This document shows, piece after piece, positions 17,993-25,535 of a DNA stretch of 64,000 bases (position 1 is its first letter; each line of letters starts with the position of its first letter). Made by a program: the position numbers and the translations under genes. The stretch is from NCBI RefSeq assembly GCF_005144745.1, contig NZ_SWKK01000004.1, positions 62,001 through 126,000 of the forward strand, in the 5' to 3' direction. Source of the stretch: Flavobacterium sp. ASW18X (lineage in GTDB: Bacteria; Bacteroidota; Bacteroidia; Flavobacteriales; Flavobacteriaceae). The notes beneath the pieces were generated by a model that did not search any database, had not been told where the DNA came from, and saw nothing but the letters and a program-made list of their open reading frames with translations.

Positions 17993-18256
17993 TTAGTCCT
18001 CTATTTCTGGTAAGTCATCACCATCTGGGGAGTCTAAGTCCTCAATCTCAGGTAAATCGTCTCCGTCTGGGGAGTCAAGGTCTTCTATTTCTGGTAAATC
18101 GTCGCCATCTGGAGAATCGGTTTCTATTTCTGGCAAATCGTCTCCGTCTGGGGAATCAATGTAAACTTTTTCTTCATTAGCAACGCTATCGTTATCACAG
18201 GCAACAAAACCTAAAGTTAAAAGAGCTAATAAAAAAAGACTAAGTAAATTTTTCAT
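17993..18256 (-). CDS. Small lipoprotein with four acidic DSPDGDDLPEIE repeats
   Basis: The 87-residue product has a clear lipoprotein signal (SLFLLALLTLGFVAC, Cys20), a short linker, and then four near-identical copies of DSPDGDDLPEIE separated by one or two residues, running to the C-terminus. The codons differ between copies while the residues hardly change, which points to selection on the protein. The mature part is extremely acidic and the DxxDGDD pattern recalls calcium-binding repeats such as thrombospondin type 3, but this is inference. It has its own terminator and lies between a kinase/regulator pair and a LytTR regulator. I know of no function. Confidence 0.7.
   Translation of the reverse strand: MKNLLSLFLLALLTLGFVACDNDSVANEEKVYIDSPDGDDLPEIETDSPDGDDLPEIEDLDSPDGDDLPEIEDLDSPDGDDLPEIED
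18000..18156 (-). repeat. Four tandem repeats of 39-45 bp coding for the acidic motif
   Basis: The four units differ mainly at third codon positions (for example tca/tcg/tct choices), so they are old or repeatedly exchanged copies rather than a recent slippage event. Confidence 0.8.
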
Positions 18257-18397
18257 GTTAAAAGATTTTAGATTGGATTTTTGATTTAATTACACTCCAA
18301 AACTAATGGCGCTGGGTAAGAAAATTCCTATTTAAAATCGATACCTAGTAGGCTGCACCTATCTGTGAGTATTTGACAGGTGTTTTAAAGAATTTGG

Positions 18398-19129
18398 TTA
18401 ACTAAGGGTATTTATTGCGTTTTTGGATAGAATAGCTTTTAAATCATCTATCTTTTTGCGGTAACTTCTAGAAAAAGGCAGTTTTTCTTCGCTATTTTTT
18501 AATAGACACGTATTTTTTCCAAAATTGATTCTAGAAACGTAGTTAGTATTTAATATGTAGCTCTGGTGAATACGTATAAAGTTATTGGGTAATTTATTTT
18601 CAAAGGTTTTAAGGGTTTTAAAGGCGCTAACCACTTTTCCGTTTTTAAGGTAGAAATCTGTACTGTTATTATCTGCTTTTAGATAAAGGATTTCATTTGT
18701 GTCTAAATAATGAAAATCCTTATAGGAACTTAGGCATAGGGTTGGAGCCACTTTTTCTACAGGATGCTGTTTTCTTAGTTTGTAGACTGTTTTTCTAACC
18801 TCAAAAGCAGTATATGGTAAAAGCCAATAATCGTAAAAACCGTTTTTTAATGCTTGGAAGGCATGTTGCTCTGTTTTAGAAGCCCCAATAATTATAGGGG
18901 TTTTATCCATGTATTTAAGTAATTCAGTACATAGATTAAAACAAGAATCTGTTTGATAATCAAGATTTAGAATTAAAATTTCCGGATTGGTTTTTAGTAC
19001 TAAATCTAGTGTTTCTTCAAAGTTGTCTCCAGTCCCAAAATGTTGAAAATCTGCATACTCGTGCAGCAACAGTTGCAATTGTACAGCTGTTGAGGTAGCA
19101 GAGTCCATTATGACGTAGCCATACCTCAT
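18398..19129 (-). CDS. LytTR-type regulator with degenerate receiver domain
   Basis: The 243-residue protein, counted from the ATG at 19129, has an N-terminal receiver-like fold and a C-terminal LytTR DNA-binding domain (about 130-235, with NEILYLKADNNSTDFYL, then NFIRIHQSYILNTNYV). At the phospho-acceptor position the receiver has Asn (N55 in LILNLD) rather than Asp, and the invariant Lys is Leu (L104 in LLPYT). Only one acidic residue (D9) remains of the N-terminal pair. Phosphorylation by a kinase is therefore unlikely. No partner kinase is adjacent. It may sense another signal or work constitutively. Confidence 0.8.
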   Translation of the reverse strand: MRYGYVIMDSATSTAVQLQLLLHEYADFQHFGTGDNFEETLDLVLKTNPEILILNLDYQTDSCFNLCTELLKYMDKTPIIIGASKTEQHAFQALKNGFYDYWLLPYTAFEVRKTVYKLRKQHPVEKVAPTLCLSSYKDFHYLDTNEILYLKADNNSTDFYLKNGKVVSAFKTLKTFENKLPNNFIRIHQSYILNTNYVSRINFGKNTCLLKNSEEKLPFSRSYRKKIDDLKAILSKNAINTLS

Positions 19130-19232
19130 GGTCAAGTAGCTTATTTACAGCAAGGTAGGCACAAATATCTAGTTTGTATTACAGTTTTACCTTAAAAATA
19201 GTAGGGTTTTCCTACAAATAATTAAGTTTTTT

Positions 19233-20729
19233 CTATGGTAGTAGTTCTTTTGCTCCCAAATCTGGAGAAGTCATTCTATCAACCCCGTGGATGTCTTTTG
19301 GGAAATCTGCCGAAATATTTGGGTCACCGATATCCAAGGTTTCAGAACCTGACTGTGGCCAGAACAATAATTTGTTGGGGTTAAGGTAGGTTAGGGCAGG
19401 ATTGAGGATTGGATTTATAAAATATTCAGATGCTTCTATAGAGATATCTGGGGTTAAGTCTAAAGTTGTCGTTTTTAAACTGGTATGGTTAAAACGTAAT
19501 TCTTGTATGGTACTTATATCTATACTCAAGGCTATTTCAGAAAAAGTACTTCCATCAATTATACTATTTTCCATTACTAAGGAAAGTGGATAGCTGCCTC
19601 CGTTTTCCGTAGCATGAATAAAAAATGCTGGCTGGGTTCTAAATCCTTCATTCCAATAATTAGCAAGCGTGCAATGCGTAAATGAATAAGATCCTCCTTT
19701 CTGCAATAAAACCGAATTGTTGCCGGCACTACCAAAAACTGAATTCACAGCGGTAAAACTTCCGCCTTGGCTCATCATATTAACTATACTAGAGTTGTGT
19801 ATTTGGCAATTATTCAATTGTATGTTGGGAGCGTCATCATTAGGAGCGCCTTTAATCTGTATGCCTATTTGAGCGTTTTTAATGGTTAAATGATGTAGGG
19901 AATTGTTAATGCTATTTGCCTCAAAGATAATACCACCCCATTGGCCTGCTACATGAGCAAATTCTGGTTCTAGGCGGTCACCCTCAAAAATAACTTCATT
20001 TTCTAACTGGTTTATGTCTTCGCTTAAAACTCCATTTACATTTAATTGAGAATTGGAGCTAATGTATATGCCCGAATTTGAATGAAAATGCACACGACTA
20101 CCTGCAGCAACGTTAAGTTGTTTATTTTCTGGAACAATAGCATACCCATAAACCACATAGGGTTGCGTGTTTACTAATTCTAATTGGTCATCTTTTAAAA
20201 CAAAACCGTCTACCTGGATTGGGTTGCCATCTATATCTTGGCCAATTTGAATGGTTTTCTTACGTGATGTACCATCTGCATAAATGAAATTTGCTTGTTT
20301 AACAAGAGTGATAAGTGGAACTTCTTGGTAATTATCTTCTTGGCCTAATTGTAACACGTCTGTATACAAAAACTCGTTTTCGTTGACGTTAGTTACAGTA
20401 GTCTCTATAAATATAAAAAGGCTATCTTTGGCTAAAAGTGGAACATCTGTAAAAGAATTTCCTGCATTCCCATTTACATTTAATCTGTATTGACTTTGCT
20501 CACCATTTTTAAGCGTTACTGTGGGTATGCGTATATCTGTACTACTTGTATTATATACTGTAAGGCTATAGGTGCTACTACTGATACCTTTAAAAACAGT
20601 ATCTAAAAAAACAGTGTCTTTAGAAAAGGAAAGCTGTCCAACGCTTGGTTCATAATCAAAATCTTCTCTGCAGGACCAAGAAAAGAGAAGAACTAAACCT
20701 ATGATACTTAAAAACCAAGCCTTTTTCAT
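19233..20729 (-). CDS. Beta-helix lipoprotein, surface or envelope
   Basis: I chose the ATG at 20729, which gives the signal MKKAWFLSIIGLVLLF followed by a SWSC lipobox (Cys20) and lies 1 base after the thioesterase stop. The mature protein (about 478 residues) begins with a domain containing FSKDTVFLDTVF and continues with a right-handed parallel beta-helix (about residues 200-440), shown by regular Asn-rich turns such as NSLHHLTIKNAQIGIQI and NCQIHNSSIVNM. The end (GVDRMTSPDLGAKEL) is the tail typical of Bacteroidota right-handed beta-helix lipoproteins. The substrate, possibly a polysaccharide, is unknown. Confidence 0.75.
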   Translation of the reverse strand: MKKAWFLSIIGLVLLFSWSCREDFDYEPSVGQLSFSKDTVFLDTVFKGISSSTYSLTVYNTSSTDIRIPTVTLKNGEQSQYRLNVNGNAGNSFTDVPLLAKDSLFIFIETTVTNVNENEFLYTDVLQLGQEDNYQEVPLITLVKQANFIYADGTSRKKTIQIGQDIDGNPIQVDGFVLKDDQLELVNTQPYVVYGYAIVPENKQLNVAAGSRVHFHSNSGIYISSNSQLNVNGVLSEDINQLENEVIFEGDRLEPEFAHVAGQWGGIIFEANSINNSLHHLTIKNAQIGIQIKGAPNDDAPNIQLNNCQIHNSSIVNMMSQGGSFTAVNSVFGSAGNNSVLLQKGGSYSFTHCTLANYWNEGFRTQPAFFIHATENGGSYPLSLVMENSIIDGSTFSEIALSIDISTIQELRFNHTSLKTTTLDLTPDISIEASEYFINPILNPALTYLNPNKLLFWPQSGSETLDIGDPNISADFPKDIHGVDRMTSPDLGAKELLP

Positions 20730-20730
20730 A

Positions 20731-21120
20731 CTAAACAAACATATTTGCAATATGTTCCGGAACCCTTTTTGGTCTAGCATTTTCTGGTTGCAATAAGCAC
20801 CATTCTGTTTCTGCTGTTATTAGAGTTTTACCCGTTACTTTATTTTTAATTTCTACTTGTCTAATTGACAATGGTCCTCGCCAGCTTTTTATGTGAGTTG
20901 TAAGTTCTAAGGTGTCTTGTAGTAATGCAGAAGCATGGTAGGTAATATCATGGTGGCGTACCACCCAGATGTAGAGTTCCAATTCTTCTGTAGGGACGGT
21001 TTTTTGCCAATGTTCTTTAGAAATATCTTGAATCCATTCTATGTACCTTATATTATTAACATGGTCTAAATCGTCTAGGTCGGTTTCCTTAACTGTAATG
21101 GTCTTTTTATAGCTTTTCAT
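20731..21120 (-). CDS. Acyl-CoA thioesterase, hot-dog fold (4HBT family)
   Basis: The 129-residue protein has the 4-hydroxybenzoyl-CoA thioesterase-like signature DLDDLDHVNNIRYIEWIQD (residues 14-32) with the likely active-site Asp, and the single hot-dog length. It hydrolyses acyl-CoA thioesters in the cytoplasm; the acyl preference is unknown. It is tightly packed between glutaminyl cyclase upstream (2-base gap) and the beta-helix lipoprotein downstream (1-base gap), so the three genes are co-transcribed. Confidence 0.85.
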   Translation of the reverse strand: MKSYKKTITVKETDLDDLDHVNNIRYIEWIQDISKEHWQKTVPTEELELYIWVVRHHDITYHASALLQDTLELTTHIKSWRGPLSIRQVEIKNKVTGKTLITAETEWCLLQPENARPKRVPEHIANMFV

Positions 21121-21122
21121 TG

Positions 21123-22160
21123 CTATTTTTTCTTAATTTTTACTTCAAATAACTTATTCCAGCGTTTGCCCGTAACAAAGAATGTGCCTCTCTCAGGATG
21201 GTAAGCTACGCCATTTAATACATCTAACTTGCTATGTTGTTTTACTCTGTTTTTTAGACCACTAAAATTGATTACTCCTTCTATGGCACCACTATTGGCA
21301 TCAATAATCATCATGCTAGGCTTTTGCCATACATTGGCGTAAATTTTTCCATCTACATATTCTAATTCATTAGTTTTATTGAATACAGAGCGATTGGTTA
21401 CAGTTTGTATGTATTCCTTTTCGGTTAAACTGTCTGGGTTTAGCTTCCATATTTTTTCGGTACCATCGCTTTTGTAAATTGAAGTTCCGTCATTACAGAG
21501 TCCCCAACCTTCTTTACTGTTACCATAGGTGAAAGAACCAGTTTTTTCAAGGCTTGTAGCATCATAAACAAAGCCAAGTCCAGACTGCCATGTAAGTAGG
21601 TATACCTTATTGTTAAGAATGGTAATGCCTTCTCCAAATAGTGTATCGTCTAGGGCAACTTCTTGTAAAATTTCTCCTGTTTCGAAATTTACTTTACGTA
21701 AGGACGATTCTCCTTTTATTCCAGTGCTTTCATAAAGTACACCATCATAAAACTCTAACCCTTGTGTAAAGGCTTTAATATCATGCGGAAATGTGTTAAT
21801 AACTTCATAGGTGTAAATATCAGGTGCATCCTCGGCTAAAATTTTGATGTCTTTTGTGATTTCTGCTGTCTTATCACCATAAGAAACTGTAGCCTTTAAC
21901 ACTTTAGAACCTAACTTTTTTGGGTTAAAAACCACTTTTCCATTAGTAACAGGGAGGGATTCGCCATCTAGGGAATACGAAATGCTGGTTACTTCAGTGT
22001 CTTTTTTATTGTTCAAGGCTATGCCTACTTGTGCTCCTTTTGTAAACGTCTTTTGGTTGCCTTCTAGCTGAATACCAAACAAGTCCGTAGCTTTAGAAGA
22101 GCTACTACAACTTGCCACAACCAAAAAAAATAAGCTTAAAATAAAAGATAAAATTCTCAC
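21123..22160 (-). CDS. Glutaminyl-peptide cyclotransferase (plant/bacterial type), lipoprotein
   Basis: The 345-residue protein has a lipoprotein signal (FFLVVASC) and then an Ig-like N-terminal region (about 25-115), followed by a beta-propeller domain with FTQGLEFYDGVLYESTG near 145, KGEWGL-like GNSKEGWGLCNDG near 217, and VAYHPERGTFFVTGKRW near 320, which identify the QC type 2 family. It converts N-terminal Gln to pyroglutamate on exported peptides. The start is a GTG at 22160, since no ATG precedes the signal. The first gene of a three-gene operon, it diverges from the SRP RNA. Confidence 0.85.
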   Translation of the reverse strand: MRILSFILSLFFLVVASCSSSSKATDLFGIQLEGNQKTFTKGAQVGIALNNKKDTEVTSISYSLDGESLPVTNGKVVFNPKKLGSKVLKATVSYGDKTAEITKDIKILAEDAPDIYTYEVINTFPHDIKAFTQGLEFYDGVLYESTGIKGESSLRKVNFETGEILQEVALDDTLFGEGITILNNKVYLLTWQSGLGFVYDATSLEKTGSFTYGNSKEGWGLCNDGTSIYKSDGTEKIWKLNPDSLTEKEYIQTVTNRSVFNKTNELEYVDGKIYANVWQKPSMMIIDANSGAIEGVINFSGLKNRVKQHSKLDVLNGVAYHPERGTFFVTGKRWNKLFEVKIKKK

Positions 22161-22206
22161 AATCTATAGTTTATAAAATCTAAAGCAAATTACTGTTAAC
22201 AAACGA

Positions 22207-22236
22207 TTGTGGCAAATTTAAAAGATTGTATATTTG
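22207..22236 (+). promoter_or_regulatory. Promoter of the SRP RNA
   Basis: TTG (22207-22209), 19 bases, TATATTTG (22229-22236): a textbook Bacteroidota promoter. Transcription would begin close to 22241, the first base of the RNA. Confidence 0.85.
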
Positions 22237-22240
22237 CACC

Positions 22241-22336
22241 CGGCAAGTCCTACACGACCAGCTCCTGCAGAATCCCCCAGGGTGGGAACGCAGCAAGGGT
22301 ATGCGGTCGTAGCGGTGCGATGTAGGTAGCTTGCCT
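22241..22336 (+). ncRNA. ffs: Small signal recognition particle RNA (4.5S)
   Basis: The sequence folds into the bacterial SRP RNA hairpin. The terminal helix pairs GGCAAG (22242-22247) with CTTGCC (22330-22335), and the apical part has the conserved SRP54-binding and tetraloop region with CCCCCAGGGTGGGAACGCAGCAAGG. It is followed by a T run that acts as terminator. It targets signal-peptide-bearing ribosomes to the membrane together with Ffh and FtsY. Confidence 0.95.
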
Positions 22337-22389
22337 TTTTTTGTACCCAAAAGTTAGGTACTTTTCACCTAATAATTAAGCGTTTTTAC

Positions 22390-23199
22390 ATGGAACAAAA
22401 AATTGTACTAATTACCGGAGGTTCTTCTGGAATTGGCAAAGCAACCGGACAATTTCTTACCCAAAAAGGTTTTAAAGTTTACGGCACTACAAGAAGTTTA
22501 GGAAAATATGTAGATTTTAGGGAGTTTGAGTTGGTTGAACTAGATGTGACCAAAGAGGAAACTATTAGTACTGCAATCAATCACATCGTCACGCAGTCTG
22601 GTAAAATAGATATTTTAATTAACAATGCGGGAGTCGGGATTACAGGACCAATAGAGGAAACGCCCATTGATGAAATTAATAAAGCTTTTGACACCAATTT
22701 TAACGGGCCAATACGGTTAATGCAGGCCGTTTTACCTGTTATGCGAAACCAACAAAGTGGTCTAATTATCAATATTACTTCTATAGCTGGTTATATGGGA
22801 TTGCCTTTTAGAGGTGTGTATTCTGCTAGTAAAGGCGCGTTAGAACTGGTAACTGAGGCTATACGTATGGAAACAAAGGCATCGGGTATCAAAATTACCA
22901 CTTTGGCACCAGGAGATTTTGCAACTAACATTGCAAACGGAAGATACCACGCTCCTGTGATTAAAGGTTCTACTTATGAAAAAACCTATGGCGATTCCTT
23001 GGCATTGATGAATGAGCACGTAGACCATGGCGGAGACCCTTTACTGGTAGCTAAAGCCGTTTATAAAATAATAGATACCACCAATCCAAAGGTACACTAT
23101 AGGGTAGGAGAATTTACGCAAAAAATTTCGCAAGTATTAAAGCGATTATTGCCAGATAAAGCCTTTGAAAAATTACTTTTAAAGCATTATAAATTGTAG
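22390..23199 (+). CDS. Short-chain dehydrogenase/reductase (SDR)
   Basis: The 269-residue protein is a classical SDR: the glycine-rich TGGSSGIG at 9-16, NNAGVG near 78, the catalytic Y144-x3-K148 in YSASKG, and a catalytic Ser in ITSIAGY near 130. It is a cytoplasmic NAD(P)-dependent oxidoreductase with unknown substrate; the C-terminus resembles the enzymes that act on long-chain or retinol-like substrates. It is 30 bases upstream of the fructose-6-phosphate aldolase gene and may be co-transcribed with it. Confidence 0.88.
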   Translation: MEQKIVLITGGSSGIGKATGQFLTQKGFKVYGTTRSLGKYVDFREFELVELDVTKEETISTAINHIVTQSGKIDILINNAGVGITGPIEETPIDEINKAFDTNFNGPIRLMQAVLPVMRNQQSGLIINITSIAGYMGLPFRGVYSASKGALELVTEAIRMETKASGIKITTLAPGDFATNIANGRYHAPVIKGSTYEKTYGDSLALMNEHVDHGGDPLLVAKAVYKIIDTTNPKVHYRVGEFTQKISQVLKRLLPDKAFEKLLLKHYKL

Positions 23200-23229
23200 T
23201 TTTACATAGAACTTAAAAAGCATTGAAAA

Positions 23230-23886
23230 ATGAAATTTTTTATAGATACCGCTAATTTAGAGCAGATTAAAGAAGCACAGCAATTAGGCGTTTTGGATGG
23301 TGTTACCACTAATCCATCTTTAATGGCAAAAGAGGGTATTACAGGACAAGAAAATATTTTACAACATTATAAAGACATCTGCGCAATTACAGAAGGTCAT
23401 GTATCTGCAGAGGTTATAGCTACAGATTTTGATGGCATGGTAAAGGAGGGTGAAGCTTTGGCAGCCTTGAATCCGCAAATTGTAGTAAAATTACCAATGA
23501 TTGCAGATGGAGTAAAAGCTTGTAAGTATTTTTCTGATAAGGGGATAAAAACAAATGTAACTTTAGTTTTTTCTGCTGGTCAGGCTTTATTAGCAGCTAA
23601 GGCCGGAGCTACATATGTGTCTCCATTTATAGGTCGTTTAGATGATATATCTACAGATGGCCTTAACTTAATAGCGGAAATTAGACACATTTATGACAAC
23701 TATGGTTTTGATACAGAAATTTTAGCAGCATCTGTTAGGCATACCATGCATGTTATAGATTGTGCTAAAATAGGCGCAGATGTAATGACAGGACCTTTAT
23801 CTGCTATTACTGGTTTGTTAAAACATCCATTAACAGATATTGGTTTAGAAAAGTTTTTGGCGGATTACAAAAAAGGAAATAGCTAA
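23230..23886 (+). CDS. fsa: Fructose-6-phosphate aldolase / small transaldolase
   Basis: The 218-residue protein is a TalC/Fsa-type TIM barrel: [13 protein letters not shown] (4-16), [13 protein letters not shown] (24-36) and the Schiff-base lysine in VVKLPM (K87). The same family includes single-domain transaldolases, and sequence alone does not separate transaldolase from F6P aldolase activity. The enzyme acts in the pentose phosphate pathway or in dihydroxyacetone metabolism. A bidirectional terminator follows. Confidence 0.9.
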   Translation: MKFFIDTANLEQIKEAQQLGVLDGVTTNPSLMAKEGITGQENILQHYKDICAITEGHVSAEVIATDFDGMVKEGEALAALNPQIVVKLPMIADGVKACKYFSDKGIKTNVTLVFSAGQALLAAKAGATYVSPFIGRLDDISTDGLNLIAEIRHIYDNYGFDTEILAASVRHTMHVIDCAKIGADVMTGPLSAITGLLKHPLTDIGLEKFLADYKKGNS

Positions 23887-23904
23887 TTAATTTTAGCGTT
23901 GTAA

Positions 23905-23939
23905 ATAAAAAATGCCCTTGGATTTCCAAGGGCATTTTT
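23905..23939. terminator. Bidirectional terminator between fsa and the 23963 gene
   Basis: The stem AAATGCCCTTGG/CCAAGGGCATTT, flanked by A and T runs, lies between the two convergent genes. Confidence 0.9.
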
Positions 23940-23962
23940 GTTTTAAATACTATAAAGAATGT

Positions 23963-25372
23963 TTATTCTATGGCAACTGGTTGATAAATGTTAGAAAAAC
24001 CATTGACCACTTTAGCGTCTTTTGCCAAAATGCATTTGTTTAAATTATCTACTATCAATTTTTTTTGAGCCATTTCAAAATCAGATGCCCAGTATTGATT
24101 TTTAGTATTCATATTTTTTTCTGCCATCAATTTTTGCCATTCATCATTACCTGTTTTAAGGTTGATGCCTATAAATTGAATGTCTGGATATTCTTGCTCT
24201 AACTTATTTATCCTATTGGTAGCATTTCTAAAATGTCTTTTGCGGTCTGCTGTCCAAAAATAAAAAACTGTTTTGCGGTCTTTTGCTAATTCTGAAAGTG
24301 TTTTGGGGATGCCTTGTACACATTGCACCGTTAATTCTGGCAATGTGTTTTCTGCTTGTAAAGATTTTATGTTGCCATATAAATCGTTTATTTCTGTAAC
24401 GTAGGCAGGATTGGTACAGAGCTCTTCAAATTCTCTTATGAAATCACGACAAGATTCACTCGCTTCGTGTTCCTTTAAGAGGTAATCCATTGCAATATTT
24501 CTAAAAAGATTGTTGCGCAATTTTTCCTCAACTACAATACTATCGATGATGGATAGTTTATGTTTATTGTGGTGCAGGCGTGTTAAGGTAGTCGTTTCGG
24601 CACCTTCTTCCGTGGCACATTCTTTATGACAAGCCATATAAGAAAGGTTTCCAAAATGAAATTTTAGAAAATCATAATAAGGTCTAAAATAGGATAACTC
24701 CTCATTATTAAGGTCTAAAGTTTTTCGGTAATCATAAAAATCATCACTTAAGTTATGAAGTGTATTTTCACCCGTGTATTTTTTATGATAAAAAGGATAT
24801 TTCTCTTTATACAAATAGCTATTATATAGCACGGCTGCTTTTGCTATTGCCATGGCTTTATCTGTTAAATTAGCATTGTTGCCAGTTAATGTTTTTAACT
24901 CCACTAACTTCATTTCTTTTAAAGAATCAATTTTTTTGCTAAAATCTGCAGGAGGTAAACTATAAAAACTGCGAACTAGTGGGTCTTCATCTTCATAGGT
25001 AAGAAACATCTCAATCATAAAGTTGTTCACCTCTTCATTACTTCCAGAAAACACCAAAGACTCATCAAAATAAGAAGGTGTAGCGTTCAATCTAATTAAG
25101 ACGCTGTCGCCTTTTTCTAGATAAACATATTGGTACTGTGGAGCGTGATTAAAGTGATATAAACCTTCGTCTATATTCTTTAATTTAAAAGCAAATCTAT
25201 TGTTGGGGTCTAAAGCGGCGGAATCTACCACCTCATTATTCTTGTATAATACAACGTGTTGGCTACTTGGATTGACAATCTCGCCAGCAAAAAAAACCAA
25301 ATCCTTATCGGTTTTATCTTTCTTGCACGCAACGAGTCCCCATAAAAATAGTAGTGGTAGTAGTCTATTCAT
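23963..25372 (-). CDS. Thioredoxin-fold lipoprotein without CxxC
   Basis: The 469-residue protein has a lipobox (LWGLVAC, Cys16) and an N-terminal beta-sandwich of the DUF4369-like kind seen in Bacteroidota TlpA lipoproteins (VVLYKNNEVVDSAAL, FAFKLKNI). A helical middle follows, and a C-terminal thioredoxin fold (about 350-469) with KTVFYFWTADRKRHFRNA at the place where the redox motif should be. That site has no cysteine pair, so it cannot be a normal thiol-disulfide oxidoreductase. It may bind a partner or be a scaffold. A TAAGTTTG box on the minus strand (25374-25381) lies right next to the ATG. Confidence 0.75.
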   Translation of the reverse strand: MNRLLPLLFLWGLVACKKDKTDKDLVFFAGEIVNPSSQHVVLYKNNEVVDSAALDPNNRFAFKLKNIDEGLYHFNHAPQYQYVYLEKGDSVLIRLNATPSYFDESLVFSGSNEEVNNFMIEMFLTYEDEDPLVRSFYSLPPADFSKKIDSLKEMKLVELKTLTGNNANLTDKAMAIAKAAVLYNSYLYKEKYPFYHKKYTGENTLHNLSDDFYDYRKTLDLNNEELSYFRPYYDFLKFHFGNLSYMACHKECATEEGAETTTLTRLHHNKHKLSIIDSIVVEEKLRNNLFRNIAMDYLLKEHEASESCRDFIREFEELCTNPAYVTEINDLYGNIKSLQAENTLPELTVQCVQGIPKTLSELAKDRKTVFYFWTADRKRHFRNATNRINKLEQEYPDIQFIGINLKTGNDEWQKLMAEKNMNTKNQYWASDFEMAQKKLIVDNLNKCILAKDAKVVNGFSNIYQPVAIE

Positions 25373-25482
25373 ACAAACTTAGTCTAAGCAAATCTAACAT
25401 TTAGAGGGTATTCCATGTTGTTAAGGAGCAGTTAAATGTTGTTAAACGGCAAAATTATTAGATTTAATACTTTGTTGTTTGC

Positions 25483-25514
25483 TTGTAAAGCCCGTTTAAA
25501 TTTGGCTATTTTTG
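25483..25514 (+). promoter_or_regulatory. Promoter of the ABC-F gene
   Basis: TTG (25483-25485), 21 bases, TATTTTTG (25507-25514), 21 bases before the ATG. Confidence 0.7.
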
Positions 25515-25535
25515 CAAAAAATTAAATAGAAATAC

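Noticed and set aside
17926-18180. 84-codon frame opposite the acidic-repeat gene
   Set aside because: It is antisense to the repeats and its Arg/Leu/His-rich pattern is just their complement.
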